Positions 34,791 to 42,952 of a stretch of 64,000 nt of DNA are shown piece by piece. Below the pieces are notes generated by a model, which did not search any database, was not told the origin of the DNA, and saw nothing but the letters and a program-made list of their open reading frames with translations. Origin of the DNA: Mycobacterium sp. SMC-4. GTDB lineage: Bacteria; Actinomycetota; Actinomycetes; Mycobacteriales; Mycobacteriaceae. The position numbers and the translations under genes are program-made. The number at the start of each line of letters is the position of its first letter. Within the stretch, counting starts at the first letter, position 1. The stretch is taken from contig NZ_CP079869.1 of the NCBI RefSeq assembly GCF_025263265.1, forward strand, positions 2,294,001 to 2,358,000, read 5' to 3'.

Positions 34791-35957
34791 CTATCCCCGG
34801 GGCAGGCCCAGACCGCGCTGCGCGATGATCGTGCGCTGTACCTCGCTGGTTCCGGCGTAGATCGTGGTGCCCAGCGCGAACCGCATCGTGTGGTCGAAGC
34901 GTCCTCGTTCCGGCGCGGTCGGCTCCAGGTAGCTACGCAGCGCGTCGGGGCCCACCAATTCGACGATGTCCTGGCTGGCGCGCTCGAGCGCCTCGGTGCT
35001 GTAGACCTTCGACATGGGACCTTCGGCGACGGGCACTCGTCCTTGCTCAACCATCCAGACGCAACGCCGCTGCAACAGCTTTGACACCTCGTGTTCCATT
35101 GCGACCCGCGAGATGCGTCGCCGCACCTCGGGATCTTCGATGCGGGGTCTGCCGTCGGGGGCTGTCGACGTGGTCGTCGCCCACCGTTCGGCGTGGTGCA
35201 GTAGGCGACCCAGGTGCGGTCCCCACCCAGAGGCGTGCTCGTCCTGCAGCGACAGCCCGAGCACCTGCCAGCCGCCGTCGACCTCACCGATGCGCCACTG
35301 GTCACCGATGCGCACGTCGCTGTAGAAGGTGATGTTGGTCCGTTCACCGGACAGTGTCCATACGGCCTGGGCCTCGAAGCCTTTGGTCGCGCAGGGAACC
35401 AGAAACATCGTCAGGCCCTTGTGCTTGGGTTTGTCCACATTGGTGCGGGCCAGCAGGAAGATGTAGTCGGCGATATGGCCGTTGGTGGTGAACATCTTCG
35501 AACCATTGATGACCCACTCGTCGCCGTCGCGGACAGCCCTGGTGGCGGCTGCGGCGACGTCGGATCCGCATTCGGGCTCGGTGAATCCCAAGGCGATGGT
35601 GATGTCACCGCGCAACGCGCCGGCCAGGATTCGCTCTTTGAGCTCCGGCGTGCCGATCTCGCGGATGATCGATGCGACCATGCGGCTGGTCTCGGAGAGA
35701 TAGACAGGTGCGTCGAAGCGCATCATCTGCTCTTTGAGTACCTGGGCGTCCCATTCGTTGCGGCTCTGTCCGCCGAAGTCCTCCGGCCAGTTCGGGGCAA
35801 AGTAATGCTTTTCGACGAGGCCTCTGGCGAAGTCGTCATCGTGCGCGACACCGCTGCGGTAGATCTGCTCCTCGAGATCTGGCGTCAACGCTTGCGTGAG
35901 GTGAGCCGCGACCTCCTCGCCGTAGGCCTGGGTAGCGGGGTCGAGCTGGAAATGCAT
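34791..35957 (-). CDS. Acyl-CoA dehydrogenase, long type
   Basis: 388-residue full-length FadE. WPEDFGGQSRNEWDAQVLKEQM near the N-terminus, LGFTEPECGSDVAAAATRAV and EWVINGSKMFTTNGHIADY in the middle, and ALGTTIYAGTSEVQRTIIAQRGLGLP at the end. Start ATG 35957 chosen; the frame opens 15 codons earlier. Divergent from the short FadE gene at 36069 with the operator candidate h between them, a likely functional pair. Confidence 0.93.
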   Translation of the reverse strand: MHFQLDPATQAYGEEVAAHLTQALTPDLEEQIYRSGVAHDDDFARGLVEKHYFAPNWPEDFGGQSRNEWDAQVLKEQMMRFDAPVYLSETSRMVASIIREIGTPELKERILAGALRGDITIALGFTEPECGSDVAAAATRAVRDGDEWVINGSKMFTTNGHIADYIFLLARTNVDKPKHKGLTMFLVPCATKGFEAQAVWTLSGERTNITFYSDVRIGDQWRIGEVDGGWQVLGLSLQDEHASGWGPHLGRLLHHAERWATTTSTAPDGRPRIEDPEVRRRISRVAMEHEVSKLLQRRCVWMVEQGRVPVAEGPMSKVYSTEALERASQDIVELVGPDALRSYLEPTAPERGRFDHTMRFALGTTIYAGTSEVQRTIIAQRGLGLPRG

Positions 35958-36015
35958 GGCGTGTCCCGATCTGTGCAGGGGTGGCTTGGCGCAATATCGC
36001 ACGGGTCCTCGATAA

Positions 36016-36043
36016 TGATAATCTCAATTCTGAGAATAATCAT
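36016..36043. promoter_or_regulatory. Palindromic operator candidate, site h
   Basis: TGATAAT-CTCA-ATTCTGA plus overlapping TGAGAATAATCAT forms an extended AT-rich inverted repeat (left arm ATGATAATCTCA at 36015, right arm TGAGAATAATCAT). It lies in the 111-bp gap between the divergent long and short acyl-CoA dehydrogenase genes. Confidence 0.55.
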
Positions 36044-36068
36044 ATCCGCTTGCGACGGGACGGAAGTC

Positions 36069-37082
36069 GTGGACCTGAGCCTTTCCGACGAGCAGAAACA
36101 GCTTGTCGAGTCGTTTGCCGCGCTCTACGCGCGGGAATCATCTTCGGAACGTGTGCGCGCCGCCGAACCTTTGGGATTTGACCCTGAGCTGTGGCGGGCA
36201 TTGCGCGACACCGGCGTCATCGAGATGGCTGTGGCCGAAGCCGACGGTGGTTGGGGTGCCACGGTCGCAGACCTCGCGCTGATGGCCGAACAGTTCGGGC
36301 GTTCGGTGGCATCGGCACCGGTCATCGAGACTCAGGTAGCAGCGCGCGCGCTCGCGGCCTCGGGTGCCACCGAGTTGCTGAGTTCCGCGTTGGCAGGTGA
36401 GCGCCTCGTCACATTCGCGCCGCGCACCGGCGCCGGCGCGGCACTGCCGATGGTTCCCGCGGCCGCAGTCGCCGATACGGTCGTCGCGTTCGTCGACCAG
36501 AGGCTGGTTGCGGTTCCAGTCGTCGGAGGGGTACGACAGGTGGCCAACCTGGGATCGTTACCGCTGGCCGACCTGACCATCGGGGCTGACGCCGTCGTTC
36601 TCGGCGAGGGCGAGCAAGCCGAACGATACTATTGCGACGCCCTTGATCTGTGGCTCACGCTGACCGCGTCAGCTCTCGCCGGTGCGGCCGCCAAAGCTGT
36701 CGAGATAGCCGTGGAATACGCCAAACAGCGCCATGCGTTCGGAACCCCGATTGGTGCTTTTCAGGCGGTGTCGCATCCGCTGGCCGACAGTGCGACCGCT
36801 GCCGACGGGGCGCGCCTGCTTGCCCTGGAGGCTGCGTGCGCATTCGACGACGAACCGGACCGGGTCACCGAACTCGCCGCGATGGCATTCGCTTTCGCCT
36901 ACGAGACCGCCCGGGACGCGACGCGTCGCAGCCTGCACATCCACGGCGGTTACGGGTTTGGGATGGAGGGCGACATTCAGCTGTATTACCGACGAGTTCG
37001 CGGATGGGCATTGGTCTTCGGTGAATCCAACGTCGCCCTCGACCGCGTTGCCGATGCTCGTTATGGAGCCGTCACGGCCTGA
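36069..37082 (+). CDS. Acyl-CoA dehydrogenase, short type
   Basis: 337-residue FadE homologue. N-terminal helices VDLSLSDEQKQLVESFAALYA and AVAEADGGWGATVADLALMAEQ, then a shortened middle domain and VEYAKQRHAFGTPIGAFQAVSH and HIHGGYGFGMEGDIQLYYRRVRGW at the C-terminus. GTG 36069 is chosen; the open frame upstream of this crosses the divergent operator. Its size and the lack of the TSEVQR-type tail match the short partner class. Its last 22 bases overlap the thioesterase gene end (37061). Confidence 0.88.
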   Translation: MDLSLSDEQKQLVESFAALYARESSSERVRAAEPLGFDPELWRALRDTGVIEMAVAEADGGWGATVADLALMAEQFGRSVASAPVIETQVAARALAASGATELLSSALAGERLVTFAPRTGAGAALPMVPAAAVADTVVAFVDQRLVAVPVVGGVRQVANLGSLPLADLTIGADAVVLGEGEQAERYYCDALDLWLTLTASALAGAAAKAVEIAVEYAKQRHAFGTPIGAFQAVSHPLADSATAADGARLLALEAACAFDDEPDRVTELAAMAFAFAYETARDATRRSLHIHGGYGFGMEGDIQLYYRRVRGWALVFGESNVALDRVADARYGAVTA

Positions 37083-37516
37083 TCGCCGCGTGGCAGCAAT
37101 ATCGCAAAGCTCAGTGTTGCGCGGGCGGCCAGGCGGTCACCGCCCACGTCGAAGACGTCCACGGCCACCACGACGGCGCGGCGGCCCTTTCTGACCAGTG
37201 ACGCCACCGCGCGCGCCGGACCCTTGAGAATCGGCGCCAGGTAGTGGATGGTCATGTCCGCGGTGCCGACGCCGGCACCGAGATCGGCTACGGCAAGTGC
37301 GAGCCGGCCCGCCGCGATGTCGATCAGTGTCGCGACCAGGCCACCCTGTAGTGCTCCGCGGACATTGGCCAGGTCCGGCCGGTTGTGCAGGTCGACGATG
37401 ACGGTTTCCGGGGTCTCGATGACATCGTAGAACGGCAGGTCCCCGAACAGATGTCCCGGGATTGTGACCGGCATACGCTGCGGCTCGGGAAGATCGAGCG
37501 ACTCTGCGCCTGTCAC
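37061..37516 (-). CDS. PaaI-family acyl-CoA thioesterase
   Basis: 151-residue single hot-dog thioesterase, hydrolysing an acyl-CoA to free acid and CoA. The ANVRGALQGGLVATLIDIAAGRLAL stretch (split as NVRGALQGGLVATL) is the PaaI HGG-like motif, followed by the TADMTIHYLAPILKG and RAVVVAVDVFDVGG strands. GTG 37516 overlaps the crotonase stop (GTGA); the longer open frame is antiparallel. Last gene of a leftward operon amidohydrolase - crotonase - thioesterase. Confidence 0.87.
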   Translation of the reverse strand: MTGAESLDLPEPQRMPVTIPGHLFGDLPFYDVIETPETVIVDLHNRPDLANVRGALQGGLVATLIDIAAGRLALAVADLGAGVGTADMTIHYLAPILKGPARAVASLVRKGRRAVVVAVDVFDVGGDRLAARATLSFAILLPRGDQAVTAP

Positions 37517-38421
37517 GATTGTGCTCGGACCTGGTCCTTCACTGCCAGTACCACCGGAGGCGCGTCGCGCCAGTCCGGAACGCCGTTCTCCGGGCCTGCC
37601 GTCGGGCGGCCATCCTCGCGCACCTGCGCCCAGTGTGCGTGGTTGAGCTGATGCAATGTGAAACACGCCTGCAGAGACGTATAGAAGCCCATGTTGTCTT
37701 GGGTCTGGTTGACCGATTCCTTGATCAACAACGCCGCCATGGTGGGTACCTCGGCGATTCTGCGCGCCATTTCCAGTGTGCGGTCTGCCAACTCATCGCG
37801 GCCGAACACCTTGCTGACCATCCCGAGTCGGTGCGCCTCGTGGATGTCGATGGCGTCGCCGGTCAACATCAGTTCCTTGGCCTTGCGAGGTCCGAATTCC
37901 CACGGATGCCCGAAATACTCCATGCCACACATGCCCAGTCGGGTGCCGACCACGTCGGCGAACCGGACGTCGTCGCTACCCACGATGAGGTCGCATGCCC
38001 ACATCAACATCAGTCCCGCCGAGAACACATCGCCGTGCACCTGGGCAATGGTGATCTTGCGCAGATTGCGCCACCGCAAGGTGTTTTGAAAGAAGTAGTG
38101 CCATTCTTGCAAGAAGCACTTCTCCGCACCTTCGCGGCTTCCTCCGTTGATCAACGTGGTGGGGTGCTGGTCGGGGCCCGGCATGTACTCTTTGATCGCC
38201 TGCTTGGATCCGATGTCGTGGCCGGACGAGAACATCTTGCCTTCGCCGGCAAGGATGACCACGCGGACTCTGTCATCGGCCTCCGCGGCGCCGAAGGCTT
38301 CGTCGAGTTCGACCAGCATGCCGCGATTCTGTGCGTTGCGCTGATCTGGTCGATTCAACGAGATGCGCACGATGCGGCCGTCGTCAAATGTCTGCCACTT
38401 CAGGAACCGGTAGTCGGTCAT
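37513..38421 (-). CDS. Enoyl-CoA hydratase/isomerase (crotonase), large insertion
   Basis: 302-residue crotonase. SLNRPDQRNAQNRGMLVEL, the oxyanion loop GKMFSSGHDIGSK, then an extra 35-residue loop (EYMPGPDQHPTTLINGG ... FLQEWHYFF) before VHGDVFSAGLMLMWACDLIVG. That loop is longer than in the other five crotonases here and is seen in mycobacterial EchA-type relatives. Site of the second acid reads RLGMCGMEYF. Follows the amidohydrolase gene by 59 bases. Substrate unknown. Confidence 0.88.
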   Translation of the reverse strand: MTDYRFLKWQTFDDGRIVRISLNRPDQRNAQNRGMLVELDEAFGAAEADDRVRVVILAGEGKMFSSGHDIGSKQAIKEYMPGPDQHPTTLINGGSREGAEKCFLQEWHYFFQNTLRWRNLRKITIAQVHGDVFSAGLMLMWACDLIVGSDDVRFADVVGTRLGMCGMEYFGHPWEFGPRKAKELMLTGDAIDIHEAHRLGMVSKVFGRDELADRTLEMARRIAEVPTMAALLIKESVNQTQDNMGFYTSLQACFTLHQLNHAHWAQVREDGRPTAGPENGVPDWRDAPPVVLAVKDQVRAQS

Positions 38422-38480
38422 GTCTTTCCTCTCGGCCGCCGGCCAGTCTGCGTTGTCGCGAGTTTGAGCCGCGATCGGGT

Positions 38481-39668
38481 TCAGCTCAGGCCGAAGAAGT
38501 TCTTGGCGTTGGTGGACAGCACTTTCCGCTTGGTTTCTTCATCGAGGCCTTCGGTGGCCTTGTTGGCCACGTCGGTGCTGTGCGGCCAGTTGGTGTCATT
38601 GTGTGGGTAATCGGTCTCGAACATCAATTGGTCCTCGCCGACGAGGTCGAGGATGCGGAAAGCAACCGGATCACCGAAGGTGGAGAACCAGATGCGGCCC
38701 GGCACCTGGGTGCTGGGCGGCTCGGTGAGCAGCGGGTGGATGCCGCCCCAGGCCCGCCGGTCTTCCCAGACTTCGTCGACGCGCTGCAGGTAGTAGGGGA
38801 TCCATCCGGCCTGTGCTTCGGCGAACGCAATCTTGAGCTTGGGGAACTGCTTGAGCTTGGCAGAGAACAGCCAGTCCACCAGGGCAATGGTGCAGTTGAC
38901 CGCCATCAGTGCGCTGGTCACCACATGGGGGGAGTCTGGGGACGATTTGGTCAGTGACGAGCTCGATCCGATGTGCAGCATGATGCCCACATCATGGCGT
39001 TCGCAGGCGGCAAAGAACGGGTCCCAGTAGCCGCTGTGAATCGACGGCAGGTCCAGGCGGGCGGGAAGCTCGGAGAAGCACACGGCGGGCATGCCTTTGG
39101 CCGCTACTCGTTCCACTTCCCGGGCGGCGAGCTCGACATCCCAGAGCGGAATGATGCCCAGCGGGATCAATCGGCCGTTGGAACTGCCACCCCACTCGTC
39201 GATCTGGAAGTCGTTGTAGGCCTGAACGCAGAGCAAGGCGAGGTCCTTGTCTTTGCCGTAGAGGAATCGCTGGCCGCAGAACCGCACCAGGGTGTTGGGG
39301 AAACACGCGGAGGCTTCGATACCGGCGATGTCCATGTCTGCGAGCCGGTCGGCCGGGCGGTAGCAGCCCGGCCGCATCTCCTCGTAGGTGATCGGGTCGG
39401 TGGTCAGTTCGTCGATCTCGTAACCGGCGGCTGCGCTGATCAGCGGGATCGGGATGATCGAGTCCTCGTAGTGCCAGATGTCGGCGTCGCGACCGTTCTC
39501 GTCATCGACGAACGCGACGTCGGAGGTCACGGTGGGGTCCATCCGACCGCGGTGGCGGACGATGTGCGGCCCTACGTCGCGGTAGCGCTGCGGCAGGCGA
39601 CTGGTCCACAAATCCGCTGGCTCCACGAGATGGTCGTCCGGAGAAACGATCAGAATGTCTGTGCTCAA
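38481..39668 (-). CDS. Amidohydrolase-2 family protein, copy 4
   Basis: About 395-residue amidohydrolase of the same superfamily, but only distantly similar to copies 1-3. Metal motif is SPDDHLVEP (D11, H13), then VRFCGQRFLYGKDKD, IMLHIGSSSSL, IAFAEAQAGWIPYY and MFETDYPHNDTNWP with the final Asp. TTG at 39668 is preferred because AAGGGG precedes it; a GTG 45 bases further upstream (39713) is possible. First gene of the leftward amidohydrolase - crotonase - thioesterase operon, with operator candidate i just upstream. Confidence 0.85.
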   Translation of the reverse strand: MSTDILIVSPDDHLVEPADLWTSRLPQRYRDVGPHIVRHRGRMDPTVTSDVAFVDDENGRDADIWHYEDSIIPIPLISAAAGYEIDELTTDPITYEEMRPGCYRPADRLADMDIAGIEASACFPNTLVRFCGQRFLYGKDKDLALLCVQAYNDFQIDEWGGSSNGRLIPLGIIPLWDVELAAREVERVAAKGMPAVCFSELPARLDLPSIHSGYWDPFFAACERHDVGIMLHIGSSSSLTKSSPDSPHVVTSALMAVNCTIALVDWLFSAKLKQFPKLKIAFAEAQAGWIPYYLQRVDEVWEDRRAWGGIHPLLTEPPSTQVPGRIWFSTFGDPVAFRILDLVGEDQLMFETDYPHNDTNWPHSTDVANKATEGLDEETKRKVLSTNAKNFFGLS

Positions 39669-39723
39669 CGCTGCACCCCTTCGACGACGGCCTTCGAGCT
39701 CGGTGACCGACACGGTGATTTAC

Positions 39724-39741
39724 ACAATCGAGAATGATTGT
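39724..39741. promoter_or_regulatory. Palindromic operator candidate, site i
   Basis: ACAATC-GAGAAT-GATTGT: perfect 6-bp arms around a GAGAAT core, upstream of the copy 4 amidohydrolase operon and facing the TetR gene at 39845. TTTAC lies directly beside it (39719). Confidence 0.6.
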
Positions 39742-39818
39742 TTCCAGGGTACCGCATCGGGGGCTCCCAACGCCTGATGGCTACGGTTTTGGTGTTCGGG
39801 TAGACCATCCATCGTCAA

Positions 39819-39836
39819 CGAGATCACGTATTCTCA
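39819..39836 (+). promoter_or_regulatory. Operator candidate, site k, directly before TetR gene 1
   Basis: CGAGATC-ACGT-ATTCTCA ends eight bases before the TetR start at 39845. The right half ATTCTCA is exact; the ATCrCGTATTCTC stretch is repeated before the second TetR gene, which suggests autoregulation. Confidence 0.55.
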
Positions 39837-39844
39837 TCCGCATT

Positions 39845-40624
39845 ATGGTGGTCAAACGCAGAGCTGACAGCGACAGCGACGGCGCGCTCGAGACGATTGA
39901 GCCTGCCGCGGGGGAGGTGCCTGCCCCTTGGCAACAGCGCACCATCGAGCGACGGCTGAGCTCGGCGCGAGCACGTGCGCTTGCGCGCAGCTCACGTTTT
40001 CTCGGTGCAGCTTTGGAGCTCGTCGAGGAATCCGGTCGGGCCGACTTCACCATCCAAACCTTGATCGACAGGTCGAATCTCAGCCTGCGCGCGTTCTACC
40101 AGCACTTCGCCGGCAAGGACGAACTGCTCTTGGCGTTGTTCGAGAACGTCACCAGCCAGTTCATCGAGAGCATCCGCCAGGAGGTGGCCGCCGCAGATGG
40201 GCCGATGGGACAGCTGGAGGCGTTCTGCCGAGGATTCCTGTCCCGGGCCGAATCCTCCGAAGCGATCGGCGGGCGGGTGATGACGATCTACCACCTCGGC
40301 CTGGAGATCGAGCGGCCCGAGTACTTCGCCAAGATCTGGGAACCGCACCAGAAGTTGCTGACCAAGATACTCACTGCTTGTGCGCGGGAGGGGTTGGTCC
40401 GGACTGACCTGTCGCCGGGTCAGCTGACCACTCTGTTGAACTCGACGCTGACTGCGCTCGCCCAGATCGGGGTGTTCTCGCTGGGTGCCAAAGGCGTCAA
40501 TCTGAGCGAGGACCAGCTCTGGGCCTGGTGTCGACAGGCGGTGGCGCCACCGGCCGAAGGGTCGAAGGCCACTCAGTCCAGATCCGTATCCCGGCCGCCA
40601 TCGGCGAGGCGGATCACCCCGTAG
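39845..40624 (+). CDS. TetR-family transcriptional regulator 1
   Basis: 259-residue TetR-type repressor. After an acidic 30-residue leader comes the HTH: RARALARSSRFLGAALELVEESG, DFTIQTLIDRSNLSLRAFYQHF, then a C-terminal ligand domain ending WAWCRQAVAPP plus a Ser/Arg-rich tail. About 85 percent identical by eye to the regulator at 42953 through the core, with an identical recognition-helix stretch LSLRAFYQHFAGK. ATG 39845 fits the operator immediately upstream. The CoA ligase at 40682 follows on the same strand. I infer that it represses the island and senses a pathway CoA ester. Confidence 0.9.
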   Translation: MVVKRRADSDSDGALETIEPAAGEVPAPWQQRTIERRLSSARARALARSSRFLGAALELVEESGRADFTIQTLIDRSNLSLRAFYQHFAGKDELLLALFENVTSQFIESIRQEVAAADGPMGQLEAFCRGFLSRAESSEAIGGRVMTIYHLGLEIERPEYFAKIWEPHQKLLTKILTACAREGLVRTDLSPGQLTTLLNSTLTALAQIGVFSLGAKGVNLSEDQLWAWCRQAVAPPAEGSKATQSRSVSRPPSARRITP

Positions 40625-40681
40625 TTCAAACACATTGCATCGGCCTAGGCCGTCATCGACCGGGAGAACAGGGGCGGGCTC

Positions 40682-42253
40682 GTGGATCTTGGTGACCATG
40701 TGACAGCGGAGAACGCCGCTTTGATCCTGTATCCGTCCGGAAAGAGCGTCTCGTTCCGGACCTTGCATGAGAATGCCAACAGGCTTGCGCACTATCTGCG
40801 TCGGGCCGGTGTCGTGGCCGGTGACACCATCGCGATTCTCATGCAGAACAACGAGCACATTCACCCGGCGATGTGGGCGGCACGCCGGTGCGGAGCGTAC
40901 TTCACCCTGGTCAACATCCACTTGACCGGCTCCGAAGCCGCCTATGTCGTCGACGATTGCCGAGCCAAGGCGGTCATCGGTTCAGGCGCGTTGCGTGATC
41001 TGTGTGCGCAGATGACCAGCCATCTGCGCAGTGGGCTCCCTGCGATCGCGCTGCTCGCCGATGGCGACCTGGATGGCTGGCGGCGGTACCCGGACTGCGT
41101 GGCAGCGGAGCCCACCGAGTTCACGCCCGATGACTTCGAGGGCCAGCTGCTGCAGTACTCAGCCGGCAGTACCGGACGTCCCAAGGGGATTCGCCGACCA
41201 CTTGCGCTCGGAGACAGCGGTCGCCCGACGTTGCCCACGCCGGTGTTCGGAGCGCTCGGAGTGCAAGCTGACTCGGTTTACCTCAGCCCCGCACCGACCT
41301 ATCACACGGCGCCCGCGATGTGGACGATGTCAGCCCAGGCAATCGGTGCTACGACGGTGATGATGGAGCGTTTCGAAGCCCGGCACGCCCTGGAATGCAT
41401 CCAGCGCCATCGGGTCACCCACGCCCAGTTCGTGCCGACCATGTTCGTGCGCATGCTGAGGCTCCCCGATGCGGTGAAGAACAGCTTCGACCTGTCCAGT
41501 CTGCAGCGGGTGATCCACGCCGCCGCGCCGTGTCCCCCCACCATCAAGCAGCAGATGATCGAATGGTGGGGACCGATCATCGACGAGTATTACGGGTCCT
41601 CGGAAGGAGCGGGGATCTCACTGATCCGTGCCGAGGAATGGCTCGAGCATCCAGGTTCGGTGGGAAGACCGATTCTCGGTAGACCCCACATCCTCTCTGA
41701 CGACGGCACCGAGTTACCGCCGGGCGAGGTCGGTGACATCTACTTCGAGGGCGGCTATCCGTTCGAGTATCTCAATGACGTCGAAAAGACCGCAGCCGCA
41801 CGCTCGGTGCAGGGCTGGGTGACCGTCGGCGATGTGGGCTACCTCGACGACGACGGATATCTGTATCTCACCGACCGGCGACACAACATGATCATCTCCG
41901 GTGGCGTGAACATCTATCCGCAGGAGATCGAGAACGTCTTGGTCAGCCATCCACTGGTGGCCGACGTCGCGGTCTTCGGGGTGCCCGACGAGGATCTCGG
42001 GCAGGTGGTGATGGCGGCCGTCGAACTCACCGACGGTGTTTTGGCCGACGACGCGATCTCAGCCGAACTGTTGGCTTGGACCGCGGATCGGCTCGCGCGG
42101 CACAAGCGCCCGCGACGGCTGGCCTTCGAGGCGCGCCTGCCTCGCACCGACGCCGGCAAACTGTACAAGTCCGAGCTCATCGACAGATATTCACGGCAGG
42201 CCGAAACGATCAGCGCCCGGCCCACGTTGCGAGCACGTCGCGGGTCGTCGTGA
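40682..42253 (+). CDS. AMP-forming acyl-CoA ligase
   Basis: 523-residue ANL-family ligase. LLQYSAGSTGRPKGIRRP (ATP loop with Ala for Thr at one place), IDEYYGSSEGAGISL, GWVTVGDVGYLDDDGYLYLTDR, NMIISGGVNIYPQEIENVL and TDAGKLYKSEL with the final Lys. The GTG start at 40682 is preceded by AGGGGCGGG. It follows TetR 1 after 57 bases and may be co-transcribed. The stop overlaps the 3-prime end of the convergent cysteine-hydrolase gene by 44 bases. Confidence 0.92.
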   Translation: MDLGDHVTAENAALILYPSGKSVSFRTLHENANRLAHYLRRAGVVAGDTIAILMQNNEHIHPAMWAARRCGAYFTLVNIHLTGSEAAYVVDDCRAKAVIGSGALRDLCAQMTSHLRSGLPAIALLADGDLDGWRRYPDCVAAEPTEFTPDDFEGQLLQYSAGSTGRPKGIRRPLALGDSGRPTLPTPVFGALGVQADSVYLSPAPTYHTAPAMWTMSAQAIGATTVMMERFEARHALECIQRHRVTHAQFVPTMFVRMLRLPDAVKNSFDLSSLQRVIHAAAPCPPTIKQQMIEWWGPIIDEYYGSSEGAGISLIRAEEWLEHPGSVGRPILGRPHILSDDGTELPPGEVGDIYFEGGYPFEYLNDVEKTAAARSVQGWVTVGDVGYLDDDGYLYLTDRRHNMIISGGVNIYPQEIENVLVSHPLVADVAVFGVPDEDLGQVVMAAVELTDGVLADDAISAELLAWTADRLARHKRPRRLAFEARLPRTDAGKLYKSELIDRYSRQAETISARPTLRARRGSS

Positions 42254-42836
42254 CGGTGGCCAGCAGCGCCAAGGTGTTGTCGATCACCGACTCGGCGTAG
42301 TCGCGTGGGTACCCGGCCACCGCATCGCGGGGCAGCACGAACTGATAACTGCGGTTGACGGCGTCCATGACGAAGTTCGTGATCGCGATGTTAACCGAAA
42401 CGCCAACCCCCACAATAGTGTTGATGCCGATGTTACGCAGGACGGCGTCGAGGTCGGTGCCGGTCATCGGCCCCACCCCGTGGGTACGGGTCAGCACCAG
42501 ATCTGATGGGTCGCCGCCGAGCTCTGGGAGAACCGACGCTCCCTGGCTACCGGGCGTCAGATCAACGGGCATGGACTTGCCCGCTGCGAACAGCCTGGCG
42601 TTAGTGTTCGAACCGCGTCCGTCGGCGCGGCGCTGGATCAGACAGTGCACCACGGTGATGCCGGCGGCCCGTGCCGCGGTGACAAGAGACGCGATGTTGG
42701 GGATCGCCTCTCGGCGCGCTTCATCGGCGAGCAACGGCAACCCGGCTTGTTCACCGATCACACCACCTTGGCACTCCTGTGTGACAAGGGCGGTGGTGGC
42801 GGGCACCAGAAGCTCACTGAGGCTGGGCGAGGGCAT
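42210..42836 (-). CDS. Isochorismatase-like protein lacking the catalytic Cys
   Basis: 208-residue protein with the isochorismatase/cysteine-hydrolase fold. The D-K-C triad looks altered: ALVTQECQGG puts Glu (E21) at the Asp site, VLTRTHGVGP puts Arg (R117) at the Lys site, and VGVSVNIAITNFVMDAV puts Ala (A151) at the nucleophile site, with the surrounding NxA...DA pattern intact. So ordinary hydrolysis is unlikely; a binding or non-thiol role is possible. Single leftward gene, convergent with the ligase and divergent from TetR 2. Confidence 0.75.
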   Translation of the reverse strand: MPSPSLSELLVPATTALVTQECQGGVIGEQAGLPLLADEARREAIPNIASLVTAARAAGITVVHCLIQRRADGRGSNTNARLFAAGKSMPVDLTPGSQGASVLPELGGDPSDLVLTRTHGVGPMTGTDLDAVLRNIGINTIVGVGVSVNIAITNFVMDAVNRSYQFVLPRDAVAGYPRDYAESVIDNTLALLATVTTTRDVLATWAGR

Positions 42837-42927
42837 AGCGACCCACGCTATCGTGCGCGGTTGCGGTGATCCAGAGGTTCGGGTAGTAGATCCAACATGC
42901 TCGTGTAGGTAGTCCCGGTTCTTCCCT

Positions 42928-42945
42928 CCGAATCGCGTATTCTCG
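42928..42945 (+). promoter_or_regulatory. Operator candidate, site l, directly before TetR gene 2
   Basis: CCGAATC-GCGT-ATTCTCG ends seven bases before the ATG at 42953. The right half ATTCTCG is exact, the left half is poor, but ATCGCGTATTCTC aligns with site k in front of TetR 1. Confidence 0.45.
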
Positions 42946-42952
42946 GATCATC

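Noticed and set aside
35214..36068. N-terminal extension of the short acyl-CoA dehydrogenase at 36069
   Set aside because: It is antisense to the long acyl-CoA dehydrogenase and crosses the divergent promoter; normal FadE N-terminus begins at GTG 36069.
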